Shown one piece after another: positions 7,578-15,732 of a stretch of DNA of 44,244 nt. Within the stretch, counting starts at the first letter, position 1, and each line of letters starts with the position of its first letter. The stretch is from Gallionellaceae bacterium (lineage in GTDB: Bacteria; Pseudomonadota; Gammaproteobacteria; Burkholderiales; Gallionellaceae): contig DMCN01000005.1 in NCBI GenBank assembly GCA_003445795.1, positions 1 to 44,244 on the forward strand, written 5' to 3'. Both the position numbers and the translations under genes were made by a program. The notes beneath the pieces are model-generated. The model was not told the DNA's origin, did not search any database, and saw nothing but the letters and a program-made list of their open reading frames with translations.

Positions 7578-9800
7578 TCAGGCGCGTTGCCGGACCCACT
7601 CGTTGAATTGATCTATCGGCATCGGTTTGCCGAACAGGTATCCCTGATAGCCATGGCAGCCGTGCTGATCCAGGAATTCATGCTGTTCTGAGGATTCCAC
7701 CCCCTCGGCGATGACGTGCAGGCCGAAGGTTCTTCCCATGGTGATGATGGCTTTCACGATAGCCGCGTCGTTGGCATCGCTGGCGACGTTGCGCACGAAG
7801 GACTGGTCGATCTTCAACTGGTCCAGCGGCAACAGCTTGAGGTAGGAGAGGGAAGAATAACCGGTGCCGAAGTCGTCCATCGACAGGCTGACCCCCATCT
7901 CCTTGAGCGTGTTCATCTTGATGACGGTATCGCTGACGTTGTCGAGCACCAGACTCTCGGTGAGCTCGATCTTCAGGTACTGTGGGTCGATGCTGCTGGC
8001 TGCGAGGGTCTGCTGCACCTGCTCGACAAAATTCGACTGCCGGAACTGGCGTGCGCTGACATTGATGGCAAGTTGTAGCCCGCGCGTGGCCGGATTGCCT
8101 GACCATGCCTTGATCTGGGCGCACGCCGTTTGTAACACCCACAGGCCGATGGGCAGGATCAGTCCGGTGTCCTCGGCCAGCGGGATGAATTGCGCGGGAG
8201 AGACCTGGCCGCGCTCGGGATGCTCCCAGCGCAGCAGCGCCTCGGCGCCGATGAGGCTGTGCGTGGCGTCGATCTGGATCTGGTAATGCAGGCTTAGTTG
8301 TTTGCGCACCAACGCATGGCGCAGATCGCTTTCCATCGCGCTACGCTCGTCCAGTACAGCCTGCATCTCGGGATCGAAGAAGCGCAGGCTGTTGCGGCCG
8401 CTTTCCTTGGCATGATACATGGCCAGGTCGGCGTGCTTGAGCAGGTCGTCAACCGAATCCCCCTGGTTGCAGAACAGGCTGACCCCGATGCTGGCTGTGC
8501 CGGTGAACTCCAATCCCTTGAGCATGTACGGCATGGCGATGGCGTCGCGCACCTTCATGCCCACGATGCCGGCCTGCAATGCCGCCATCTGCGCATCCTC
8601 GCTCAGGTCTTCCAACATCACCACGAACTCGTCACCGCCCAGCCGTCCCACGGTGTCGCCTTCGCGCACGCTGACATTCAGGCGGTGAGCGATCTCGATC
8701 AGCAGCAGGTCGCCGACATCATGGCCGCGCGTATCGTTTAGGGTCTTGAAATTATCCAGATCGAGGAACAGCAATGCGCCGTAGTGGCCGTTGCGGCGGC
8801 TGGCGGCGAGTGCCTGGCCCAGACGGTCGATGAGCAGACGGCGGTTGGGCAGTTGCGTGAGCGGATCGTAATAGGCCAGACGGTGGATCTCGGCTTCCGC
8901 TTCGCCGTCCTTGGTGATGTCGGAAAAGCTGCCGACGTAATGCGTGATACTTCCGTCTGGAGCGAGAACGGCGGAGATGGCCAGCCACTCGGCGTAGATC
9001 TTGCCGTTCTTGCGCTTGTTCCACATCTCGCCCTGCCAGTAATGCTCCTGTCGCATGCTGGTCCACATGCGCTGGTAGAACAATTTGTCGTGCCGCCCGG
9101 AACTCAGCAGAGCCGGCGTCTTGCCTACCGCTTCTGCCTCGCTGTAGCCGGTCAGTTTGGTGAAGGCGCCGTTGACCCGCAGGATGATACCGTCGGCGTC
9201 GGTAACGACGATCCCCTCGCTGGACTGGAAGGTGATCGCGGCGATGCGCAACTCATCCTCGATCTGTTTTCGCGCGGAGATGTCGGTAAGGATGATGCGT
9301 ACAGATGAGTTGTCACAGTTTTGTGAATTGACACAATCAAGTTGCGCGTGAAAGTGCGAGTCGCCGTTGCGCTTGAGTACCAGTTCGCAGCTTTGCAGCG
9401 ACTGGCCTTGGCGTGTCAGGGAAAAATGGCGATACCAGTGATCATGGGAGTCGGCTGCGACGAAACCGGCGAAGCGGTGCTTGATCAGTTTTTTCCGGTC
9501 CACACCGAGCAATGCGGCGGCGGTGAGATTCACTTCGGCGATCATGCCGGCGTGGTCAAGGGTGACATAGCCGACCGGGGCGAACTCATACAGGTCGACG
9601 TAGCGGTCGCGCGATTCCTCAAGGGCGATCTGCGCCTGCCGCAATTCGTCGTTCTGCATTTCCAGCTCGATCTGGTGCACCCGCAGTTCGTGCAACAGGT
9701 CTTCGGCGGAGCGGGCGGATGTCTTCCGTGTCGGTGCGTCGGCAAGTTGTGCCTCGGCCTTGCTGCGCAGTGCGGCCGCTTCCCTCGGCTTCTTGCCCAT
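7578..9800 (-). CDS. PAS-PAS-GGDEF-EAL cyclic-di-GMP signalling protein
   Basis: This 740-residue cytoplasmic protein makes and/or degrades cyclic di-GMP. An N-terminal coiled-coil (about 30-65) leads to two PAS domains (about 66-180 and 190-305), then GGDEF and EAL domains. The diguanylate cyclase signature GGDEF is intact at residues 388-392. An inhibitory-site RxxD (REGD) sits exactly five residues before it. The phosphodiesterase motif EALLRW starts at residue 520, and NVSARQF, ELTES, DDFGTGYSS, KIDQSFV and EGVES are all present, so both domains look catalytically competent. No membrane segment is seen. A GGGGGAC ribosome-binding site precedes the ATG. It stands alone, convergent with the exported cluster, and may influence surface behaviour, though nothing here shows the output. 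Confidence 0.93.
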   Translation of the reverse strand: MGKKPREAAALRSKAEAQLADAPTRKTSARSAEDLLHELRVHQIELEMQNDELRQAQIALEESRDRYVDLYEFAPVGYVTLDHAGMIAEVNLTAAALLGVDRKKLIKHRFAGFVAADSHDHWYRHFSLTRQGQSLQSCELVLKRNGDSHFHAQLDCVNSQNCDNSSVRIILTDISARKQIEDELRIAAITFQSSEGIVVTDADGIILRVNGAFTKLTGYSEAEAVGKTPALLSSGRHDKLFYQRMWTSMRQEHYWQGEMWNKRKNGKIYAEWLAISAVLAPDGSITHYVGSFSDITKDGEAEAEIHRLAYYDPLTQLPNRRLLIDRLGQALAASRRNGHYGALLFLDLDNFKTLNDTRGHDVGDLLLIEIAHRLNVSVREGDTVGRLGGDEFVVMLEDLSEDAQMAALQAGIVGMKVRDAIAMPYMLKGLEFTGTASIGVSLFCNQGDSVDDLLKHADLAMYHAKESGRNSLRFFDPEMQAVLDERSAMESDLRHALVRKQLSLHYQIQIDATHSLIGAEALLRWEHPERGQVSPAQFIPLAEDTGLILPIGLWVLQTACAQIKAWSGNPATRGLQLAINVSARQFRQSNFVEQVQQTLAASSIDPQYLKIELTESLVLDNVSDTVIKMNTLKEMGVSLSMDDFGTGYSSLSYLKLLPLDQLKIDQSFVRNVASDANDAAIVKAIITMGRTFGLHVIAEGVESSEQHEFLDQHGCHGYQGYLFGKPMPIDQFNEWVRQRA

Positions 9801-10024
9801 GGTGTCCCCCCTGCGGTTGACTTGCCTGGATCAGTGACATCCCGGAATCACCGACGGTTGCAAACGTGTATCGCTTGTCTGGTCGGGAATGTGAGGGGTG
9901 TGAGCAGCTCCCCGCTGCTCGCTGATGGCAGGGTCATCATACGCCTCTCTGCCATCTTCAAGTGGATGATTCTATGGGGGTGTCGCGCGCGCAGCTTGTG
10001 GCTGTGACGATGATCAATTCTTGT

Positions 10025-10717
10025 TCAGGGGATCTCCGCATCCGGCATGCGGTCGAGGATGACGATCGTCTTGGCGAGCATGCCGCGCGCTTCGCGGTTG
10101 CGGTCGTAGTAGCGCGGGTTGGGCACCATGGCGGCGAGCTTGGCCGCCTGCTCGGGGCTGAGTTCCGCGGCGCTGACACCGAAGTAATGTCGAGCTGCCG
10201 CTTCCGCGCCGAACACGCCATTGCCCCATTCGATGACGTTCAGATAGATCTCGAAGATGCGCTGCTTGTCCATCACGCCTTCCAGCATCAGCGTGATGAG
10301 CGCTTCCTCGCCTTTGCGCCAGGGCGTGCGCTTGGTGGAGAGGAACAGGTTCTTTGCCAGTTGCTGGCTGATGGTGGAACCGCCAGCGACGATCTTGCCT
10401 TTCTTCAGGTTCTTCTCGTAAGCCTTGGCGATGCCTTCCCAATCGAAGCCTTCATGGTCGACGAAGCGCGCATCCTCGGAAACGATGAGCGCGCGCTTGA
10501 GGTTGTTGGAGATCTTCTTGTAGGGCACCCATTTGTGCTTCAGCCCGGCCTTGGGGTTCTTGTCCTGCATCACTTCCAGACGGTCTTCCATGAACGAACT
10601 GGTGGCGGGATTGAATTTGATCCACCAGACCACATGGGCGAATAGCCACAGCTGATACAGCACCAGCAATGCCAGCAATCCCAGCGAGATACGCCAGAGC
10701 AGACTTTTCTTTTTCAT
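10025..10717 (-). CDS. mtgA: Monofunctional biosynthetic peptidoglycan transglycosylase
   Basis: This 230-residue inner-membrane protein polymerises lipid II into glycan strands in the periplasm. One membrane helix lies at about residues 8-32. The GT51 motifs follow: SEDARFVDHEGFD with catalytic Glu81, then GGSTISQQLAKNLFLS, and EIYLNVIEWGNGVFGAEAAA. There is no transpeptidase domain, as expected for MtgA. The start at 10717 overlaps the aroE stop as ATGA, which decides it over the longer frame starting at 10768. The region from here to the next gene (9801-10024) contains only a hairpin-like GAGCAGC/GCTGCTC and no convincing gene. Confidence 0.95.
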   Translation of the reverse strand: MKKKSLLWRISLGLLALLVLYQLWLFAHVVWWIKFNPATSSFMEDRLEVMQDKNPKAGLKHKWVPYKKISNNLKRALIVSEDARFVDHEGFDWEGIAKAYEKNLKKGKIVAGGSTISQQLAKNLFLSTKRTPWRKGEEALITLMLEGVMDKQRIFEIYLNVIEWGNGVFGAEAAARHYFGVSAAELSPEQAAKLAAMVPNPRYYDRNREARGMLAKTIVILDRMPDAEIP

Positions 10718-11520
10718 TTGCGCAACAACGCTAATACGGGTTTGGTATCGGGGCGCACATTGCGCCACAGAAAGAAGGCATCGGCGGCCTGCTCGACCAG
10801 CATGCCCAGTCCGTCGGAGACGATCGCGGCACCCTGCTTGCGGGCATAGGCCATGAACGGGGTTTCGCGTCCGTACATCATGTCGTAGGCCAAAGCCCCC
10901 GGCTTGAACAAGCCGTCCGGTAGCGGCGGCAATTCGTCCGACAGACCGCTGGAAGTTGCGTTGATGACGAGGTCGTAACGCTTGCCTGCGAGCTCTTCAT
11001 AGCGCCGGGCGTAGACCGTGCCTGCGCCTTTGAATTCGTCGGCCAGCAGTTGCGCTTTTTCGATGTTTCGGTTGGCGATATCCAGCCCCAGTCCGGCGTT
11101 GAACAGCGGCCACACCACGCCCGCTGCGGCGCCGCCCGCGCCGAGCAGCAGCGCATCCTTCCACATCAGCTTGAACTCCAGATTCTTATCGAGGTCTGCC
11201 AGAAGGCCGGCGCCGTCGGTGTTGGTGCCGAGTATCTTGCCGTCCCTGAAAGCCAGGGTGTTCACCGCTTTGGCGTCGCGCGCACGCGGGGCGAGCTGGT
11301 CGCACAGGGCATACGCCTCGAACTTGAACGGCACAGTGACGTTACAACCCTTGTAACCCTCGTCGCGCAGGCGTTGGATGGTTGCGGCGAAGCCGTCCAG
11401 CGGCGCCTCGATGGCTTCGTAGCTCATGTACTGCCCGGTCTGTTCGGCGAACAGTTTGTGGATCAGCGGCGACTTGCTGTGCGAGATGGGGTTGCCGATA
11501 ACGGCGTAGCGGTCGGTCAT
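10714..11520 (-). CDS. aroE: Shikimate 5-dehydrogenase
   Basis: The 268-residue enzyme reduces 3-dehydroshikimate to shikimate with NADPH in aromatic amino acid synthesis. The substrate site is marked by NPISHSKSP (residues 10-18) and NVTVPFK with catalytic Lys66. Asp102 in TNTDGAG completes the pair. The NADP loop is GAGGAAAG, followed by NRNIEKA. Length and motif order match AroE and not the quinate or YdiB branches, although substrate preference is not directly visible. It is translationally coupled to mtgA. In several betaproteobacteria this pair sits directly after a TonB-like gene and an RNase II gene; here those lie 19 kb away (30121-32834). Confidence 0.96.
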   Translation of the reverse strand: MTDRYAVIGNPISHSKSPLIHKLFAEQTGQYMSYEAIEAPLDGFAATIQRLRDEGYKGCNVTVPFKFEAYALCDQLAPRARDAKAVNTLAFRDGKILGTNTDGAGLLADLDKNLEFKLMWKDALLLGAGGAAAGVVWPLFNAGLGLDIANRNIEKAQLLADEFKGAGTVYARRYEELAGKRYDLVINATSSGLSDELPPLPDGLFKPGALAYDMMYGRETPFMAYARKQGAAIVSDGLGMLVEQAADAFFLWRNVRPDTKPVLALLRK

Positions 11521-11574
11521 GCGGGTGCGCGCGTCAAAAAAGAGCGCAGATTATAGCGGATGCAGGTGGCCAAC

Positions 11575-12918
11575 CTACAGGGTTAGCGGCAATACAACAT
11601 GCACTTGCAATCCGCCCTCCGGATGGTTAGTCAGTGTCAACTCACCGTTGTGGCGCAATACGATGTTGCGCGCGATAGCGAGTCCTAACCCCGTGCCGCC
11701 GGTCTCACGCGAGCGCGAATGTTCAATGCGATAGAACGGGGTGAACACCTGTTCCAGCAGGTCGGCGGGGATGCCGGGTCCGTGGTCGCGGATGAGGATG
11801 TGGCACTGGCGCTCGTCGCGGCGCAGTGACACCTCGGCGCGCTGGCCGTATTTCACCGCGTTGTCGAGCAGGTTGGAGAGCGCGCGGCGCAAGGCCAGCG
11901 GATGGGCCTGCAACTGCACGGGCGCATGCTCGCTGTATTCCACCTGTTGTCCGGCTTCGACCGCGTCGCTGCACAGGCTGTCCAGCAGCGAATCGAGATC
12001 CAGCAGTTGCACGGGTTCACCGTTGTCCATGCTGCGCGCGAGTTCCAGCCCTTCCTGCAACATCAGCTGCATGGCTTGCATGTCGCCGACCAGTTTGTCG
12101 CGCAGCGCCTCGTCCGGCAGTTTCTCCAGGCGCAGGCGCAGGCGCGTAAGCGGGGTCTGCAGGTCGTGGGCGATGGCGGCCAGCATGCCGGTGCGTTCGC
12201 GCACATCCTCGTAGATGCGCTTCTGCATGCGGTTGAAGGCGCGTGTGGCGGCGCGCACTTCGCTGCTGCCCTGTTCCGGCAGCGGTTCGCCCGCACGCGA
12301 GATGTCGAGTTTGTCGGCGGCGTCGGCCAGCTGGCGCAGCGGCCGCGTGGCGATGCGCGCCACCAGCCAGGCGAGCAGGCCGATGCACAGCGCGAACACC
12401 AGCAGGGCGAGCGGCGTCGGCGGGGTGTAGGCGGGCTCGCGCATCGGCGGCATCGGGATGGTCAGTATCAGGGCGCTGCCATCCTCCAGCGTGAGGCGAA
12501 CGCGCTGGCACAGCGGCGGTGCGGGCAAGCGGCGCGGTCGGTCCCTGTCGCCAGCGCCGCAGGCGCGTTTGTCCGGCTGCTCCGCCTCGACATGTACATC
12601 ATCCAGCCGGTGCTGCAGCACCCTTTCCAGCAGGCGGTCGCGGCTGGCGAACGGCGGTACGTCACCGCGATCCATCTGTCCGTGGATGCCCATACCGTGA
12701 GGTGCGTGCAGGAAATCGTCGCGCTGTCCCGGCGGCAGCCCTTGCAGCGATTCCACCAGATCCTCGATCTCGCCGGCCAGATGGTGCGCGCGCACGCGTT
12801 CGAACATCTCGCTCTGTCTGCCGTGGGTAAACAGGATGGTGGCGGTGGCGGTCACGATGATGCCGATCACCAGGATCAGGAACAGGCGGCCGTGCATGGA
12901 ACGGAAGAAAGCGATCAT
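11575..12918 (-). CDS. Sensor histidine kinase of the CpxA/EnvZ type
   Basis: This 447-residue inner-membrane kinase has helices at about residues 11-30 and 172-192 that bracket a periplasmic region of about 140 residues rich in Arg, His and Asp. A HAMP segment (ARIATRPLRQLADAADKL) follows. The phosphoacceptor is His251 in IAHDLQTPLTRLR. The ATPase boxes are NLLDNAVKYGQ, DHGPGIP and GGTGLGLAIA. The HDLQTP variant (Gln for the usual Arg/Ser) occurs in this subfamily. Its partner regulator is upstream on the same strand, but a 126-bp inverted repeat separates the two. A divergent Spy/CpxP-like gene beyond the regulator suggests an envelope-stress signal. Confidence 0.9.
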   Translation of the reverse strand: MIAFFRSMHGRLFLILVIGIIVTATATILFTHGRQSEMFERVRAHHLAGEIEDLVESLQGLPPGQRDDFLHAPHGMGIHGQMDRGDVPPFASRDRLLERVLQHRLDDVHVEAEQPDKRACGAGDRDRPRRLPAPPLCQRVRLTLEDGSALILTIPMPPMREPAYTPPTPLALLVFALCIGLLAWLVARIATRPLRQLADAADKLDISRAGEPLPEQGSSEVRAATRAFNRMQKRIYEDVRERTGMLAAIAHDLQTPLTRLRLRLEKLPDEALRDKLVGDMQAMQLMLQEGLELARSMDNGEPVQLLDLDSLLDSLCSDAVEAGQQVEYSEHAPVQLQAHPLALRRALSNLLDNAVKYGQRAEVSLRRDERQCHILIRDHGPGIPADLLEQVFTPFYRIEHSRSRETGGTGLGLAIARNIVLRHNGELTLTNHPEGGLQVHVVLPLTL

Positions 12919-12942
12919 TCCGATTCACCTCTCAGAAAGGAT

Positions 12943-13068
12943 CGTCATTCCGGCGCAGGCCGGAATCCAGCAAGAACAAACACTCCGCAAAGCGGACAAA
13001 ACCACGACATGGTTCCGCTTACGCGGGATTTCATTAATGACTGGATTCCGGCCTGCGCCGGAATGACG
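12943..13068. repeat. Inverted repeat element with perfect 28-bp arms
   Basis: The arms at 12943-12970 and 13041-13068 are exact inverted copies. Each starts CGTCATTCCGGCGCAGG and is itself a hairpin (ATTCCGGC, 4-base loop, GCCGGAAT). The 70-bp centre also has a CCGC/GCGG hairpin and no open frame. The arm sequence belongs to a type of dispersed hairpin repeat recalled from many proteobacterial genomes. It occupies most of the 175-bp gap between the regulator stop and the kinase start within one operon. Transcribed, the two arms would form a very stable structure. Confidence 0.85.
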
Positions 13069-13093
13069 TGCCAAAGTATTTGTTGTGATCATT

Positions 13094-13822
13094 TCATCCA
13101 CCTCGCTTCACGGTAGCAACCAGCAGATAACCTTCGTTGCGCATCGTCTTGATGAGCTTGGGGGCGCGCGCATCGTCGCCCAGCTTCTGGCGCAGGCGGC
13201 TGATGTGCAGGTCGATGGAGCGGTCGAGCGGGTCGGTCTCGCGGCCCTGCGTGAGTGTGAGCAACTGGTCGCGGCTGAGTGCGCGGTTGGGTCTTTCCAG
13301 CAGCGCCTTGAGCAAACGGTATTCGCCGCCGGAGAGCACCACCACCAGACCGGCACTGCTCTGCAACTGGCGCGTGGTCTCGTCCAGCGTCCAGTCGGCG
13401 AAATGCCATTTCGCCGCTGTCATGGTCGTCTCGGTCACTGCGCCCTGGCTGCGGCGCAGCACATTGCGGATGCGCACCAGCAGTTCGCGCGGCTCGAACG
13501 GTTTGCACAGGTAATCGTCCGCGCCCATCTCCAGCCCGAGGATGCGGTCCAGCGGCGCGCTGCGTGCGGTGAGCATGATCACCGGGATGGTGGAGTGTGC
13601 GCGCAGGTCGCGGCACAAAGTCAGGCCATCGCTACCGGGCAGGGTGAGGTCGAGCACGATCAGGTCGATGGGCGTGGTGTCGAGCACCTGTTGCATCGCT
13701 GCCCCATCAGGCGCGGTGCTGATATGCCAGCCCTGTTCGCCGAGATAATCGGCCAGCAGGCTGCGGATGTCGGCATCATCGTCGACGATCAGGATGCGCG
13801 GTGCTGTAACGGAAGTGTCCAT
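13094..13822 (-). CDS. OmpR/PhoB-family response regulator
   Basis: The 242-residue protein has a receiver domain with DDD at 14-16, phosphoacceptor Asp58 in LDLTLPGSDG and switch Lys in KPFEPRELLVRIRNVLRR. It ends in a winged-helix DNA-binding domain (SRDQLLTLTQG, SIDLHISRLRQKLG, NEGYLL). The start at 13822 is chosen because the receiver begins a few residues later; the longer frame has no family support. The kinase gene lies 175 bp downstream, beyond the inverted repeat. The divergent gene at 13978 is a Spy/CpxP-like protein, a common target of such regulators. Direct repeats in the shared intergenic region may be its binding site. Confidence 0.92.
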   Translation of the reverse strand: MDTSVTAPRILIVDDDADIRSLLADYLGEQGWHISTAPDGAAMQQVLDTTPIDLIVLDLTLPGSDGLTLCRDLRAHSTIPVIMLTARSAPLDRILGLEMGADDYLCKPFEPRELLVRIRNVLRRSQGAVTETTMTAAKWHFADWTLDETTRQLQSSAGLVVVLSGGEYRLLKALLERPNRALSRDQLLTLTQGRETDPLDRSIDLHISRLRQKLGDDARAPKLIKTMRNEGYLLVATVKRGG

Positions 13823-13864
13823 GGGGCGGACATTACATCGAAATGCGCGCGTGCGGGCAAGCGA

Positions 13865-13880
13865 TACAAATCTGTACAAA
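13865..13880. promoter_or_regulatory. Candidate response-regulator box (TACAAA direct repeat)
   Basis: TACAAATCTGTACAAA contains two TACAAA half-sites with a 10-base repeat distance, one DNA turn. This is the geometry used by winged-helix regulators of the OmpR/PhoB/CpxR group. It lies 42 bp upstream of the regulator start and 97 bp upstream of the Spy-like start, so it could serve both. Binding is inferred. Confidence 0.45.
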
Positions 13881-13931
13881 AAGCTCGGTGGCAGACATAC
13901 GCCGGATACACACAAGGCATCAAATGGGCAC

Positions 13932-13948
13932 CGTGCCAGTACGGCACG
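13932..13948. promoter_or_regulatory. Palindrome CGTGCC-N5-GGCACG ahead of the Spy-like gene
   Basis: This perfect 6-5-6 inverted repeat ends 29 bases before the ATG at 13978 and before its AGGAG site. It could be an operator or a leader hairpin in the mRNA. No further evidence separates these readings. Confidence 0.3.
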
Positions 13949-13977
13949 ACATTCAACCAACAGACAGGAGAAAGAAC

Positions 13978-14421
13978 ATGAACAAGACAGTGAAGATGTT
14001 ACTGGCCGGTGCGGCGATCATTGCGGTATCGACAAGCGTCTACGCACGCGGCGGCGATTGCGGCTTCGGCGACGGTCCGATGATGGGCAAGGATAGCGCG
14101 AAGATGGAGAAGATGCGCGAGCGTCACCTCGCTTCGCTGCACGATGAACTGAAACTGACCGCGCAGCAGGAGACAGCCTGGAAGAAGTTCGCCGCGAGCA
14201 CGCCAATGGCGAAGATGGATCGTCCCGATCCGAAAGAGCTGGAGAAACTGAACGCACCGCAACGCATGGAAAAGATGCTGGAACACATGCGCACCATGGA
14301 GAAGAACATGACTACGCATCTGGCGGCGCTCAAGGAATTCTATGCGGCGCTGACGCCGGAACAGCAGAAGGCTTTCGACGACGAGATGCCGGGTCGCGGC
14401 GGCCACCGGGGGGGGAAATAA
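13978..14421 (+). CDS. Spy/CpxP-like periplasmic protein (LTXXQ family)
   Basis: This is a 147-residue exported protein. The signal peptide runs to about residue 23 (VYA); the mature protein is Met-, Lys- and His-rich and mostly helical. Two LTxxQ motifs are visible, LTAQQ at 60-64 and LTPEQ at 125-129, the hallmark of the Spy/CpxP family. Members act as ATP-independent periplasmic chaperones or as brakes on envelope stress kinases, often responding to metals. The start at 13978 has AGGAG 7 bases upstream; the frame extends further back without support. It is divergent from a CpxR/OmpR-like regulator. The single Cys, the Met pairs and the Gly/His tail could bind metal. Confidence 0.85.
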   Translation: MNKTVKMLLAGAAIIAVSTSVYARGGDCGFGDGPMMGKDSAKMEKMRERHLASLHDELKLTAQQETAWKKFAASTPMAKMDRPDPKELEKLNAPQRMEKMLEHMRTMEKNMTTHLAALKEFYAALTPEQQKAFDDEMPGRGGHRGGK

Positions 14422-14475
14422 ATCACGCGAGACGCTGCGCGGTGAAACGCTCAAACGTATCGAAAGGGTCGAATC

Positions 14476-14967
14476 ATGAAGATACAGCGTAACTGGGTTA
14501 CGCCCGTCACCGCGGGGGCATTTTTGCTCTCCGCGGTCACCGGGGTGCTCATCTTCTTCCATGCCGACACGGGGGCGAACAAGTTCGTGCACGAATGGCT
14601 GAGCTGGGTGCTGCTGGGCGGGGTGCTGCTGCATGTGCTGGCGAACCTCGGCGGATTCAAGTCGCATCTCGCGACGGCGCGCGGCAAGCTGCTGATGGGG
14701 GTGTTCGTGCTGGCACTGGCGGCAAGTTTCATTCCGCTCGGTGCTGGCGGCGAACCGCCCTTCATGCAGCCGATGCGCTCCTTGTCGCAGGCTCCGCTGA
14801 CGACGCTGGCCCAGGTGGCGAAGGTCACGCCTGCGCAGTTGCGCGACAGGCTGGTACAAGCCGGGTTGCAGCCGGTATCGGATGAGCAGAGTGTCGGCGA
14901 ACTGGTCGGCCCGGATATGAAGCAGCAGATGCGGGTGCTGGCTGCCATCCTGGCGAATGGCAAGTAG
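14476..14967 (+). CDS. DUF4405-like membrane protein, possible haem-binding cytochrome b fold
   Basis: The 163-residue protein has three hydrophobic helices in its first 85 residues (TPVTAGAFLLSAVTGVLIFF, WLSWVLLGGVLLHVLANLGG and LLMGVFVLALAASFIPLG). Histidines lie at the end of helix 1 (FFHAD), at the start of helix 2 (FVHEWLSW) and within it (LLHV), an arrangement seen in small cytochrome-b-like DUF4405 proteins. The C-terminal 70 residues are soluble and look like a compact helical domain (VAKVTPAQLRDRLVQAGLQP). An AGGG site precedes the ATG. It follows the Spy-like gene by 54 bp on the same strand and may be co-expressed. Haem binding is an inference. It converges with gspN, leaving only 6 bp between the stops. 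Confidence 0.65.
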   Translation: MKIQRNWVTPVTAGAFLLSAVTGVLIFFHADTGANKFVHEWLSWVLLGGVLLHVLANLGGFKSHLATARGKLLMGVFVLALAASFIPLGAGGEPPFMQPMRSLSQAPLTTLAQVAKVTPAQLRDRLVQAGLQPVSDEQSVGELVGPDMKQQMRVLAAILANGK

Positions 14968-14973
14968 GGACGC

Positions 14974-15732
14974 TCAGCGGGCGGCGGCCTGTGGCATCAG
15001 GGCCAGCGTGTAGATACCGGGGCTGATTTCCGGGCCGATGTGGTGCAGCAGTTCGTTCAGTTCGGCCGCAGCCGCACCGGGTGCAGCCTGGGCGGTACCG
15101 TTGAGTTGCATGCCGTTCCGGGGATCGAAGCTGCCCGTTCCGTTCAACAGCAGCTTGCCGGAGAGGGTGGAGAGTTGCGCATCCACTGCGTTGCCGTTGC
15201 CGTTCAACACGATGCGGTAATCGCCCAGCGGGCGTATCTCGGAAAGACCGGAGGCGGCACGCGCCCAATCCACGGTGACCTGGCCGTTCAATCCGCTTGC
15301 ATCCAGTTCCAGATGTTCGCTGTGTGCTTCAAACATGCCCTGCAACTGGTAAGGCCCCAGTTGCGGCACGATGAGTTCGAGTGCGGAGGCGGGCAGGGTG
15401 ACATGCAGGGTGTCGATGTTGACGCGATTGGAGAACGGGATGTAGCGCACAATCATCGGCGCCGAATCGTTCGTCTGCACATGCATCGAGGCATCGAGCA
15501 GGTTCAGTTTCCAGCGGTAGTTGCCCAGCGTCTGCCGGCGCGATTTGCTCTTCAATAGCGCAACGCCGGAGCCGTGCCACAGGCTGCCCGTGGTCTGCGC
15601 CAGCGACAGGGTGCCGCCGGAAGCGCGGGTCAGAGCATAGCCCATCAGCGAGGCGGGTGCGAAAACCAGCATCCCGGCGAGGAACACGCTGCCGAACAGC
15701 AGTGCAAGCGACACGCGGCGGCGTAAGGTCAT
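14974..15732 (-). CDS. gspN: Type II secretion system protein N
   Basis: This is the last gene of the gsp operon: 252 residues with one N-terminal membrane helix (LALLFGSVFLAGMLVFAPAS) and a periplasmic body with the family features TGSLWHG and LNGTAQAAPG near the end. GspN is an accessory inner-membrane protein found in only part of the type II systems; its role is poorly defined. The start at 15732 overlaps the gspM stop as ATGA, which rules out the longer frame. No terminator is evident in the 6 bp before the convergent gene. Confidence 0.88.
   Translation of the reverse strand: MTLRRRVSLALLFGSVFLAGMLVFAPASLMGYALTRASGGTLSLAQTTGSLWHGSGVALLKSKSRRQTLGNYRWKLNLLDASMHVQTNDSAPMIVRYIPFSNRVNIDTLHVTLPASALELIVPQLGPYQLQGMFEAHSEHLELDASGLNGQVTVDWARAASGLSEIRPLGDYRIVLNGNGNAVDAQLSTLSGKLLLNGTGSFDPRNGMQLNGTAQAAPGAAAAELNELLHHIGPEISPGIYTLALMPQAAAR

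Noticed and set aside
9801..10024. Hairpin GAGCAGC/GCTGCTC near 9902-9917 as terminator of mtgA
   Set aside because: It lacks a T-tract on the minus strand and is too weak to call a terminator with confidence.
11902..13116. 404-codon plus-strand frame opposite the second sensor kinase
   Set aside because: It is antisense to a kinase with all motifs intact and runs through the inverted repeat; no protein features.
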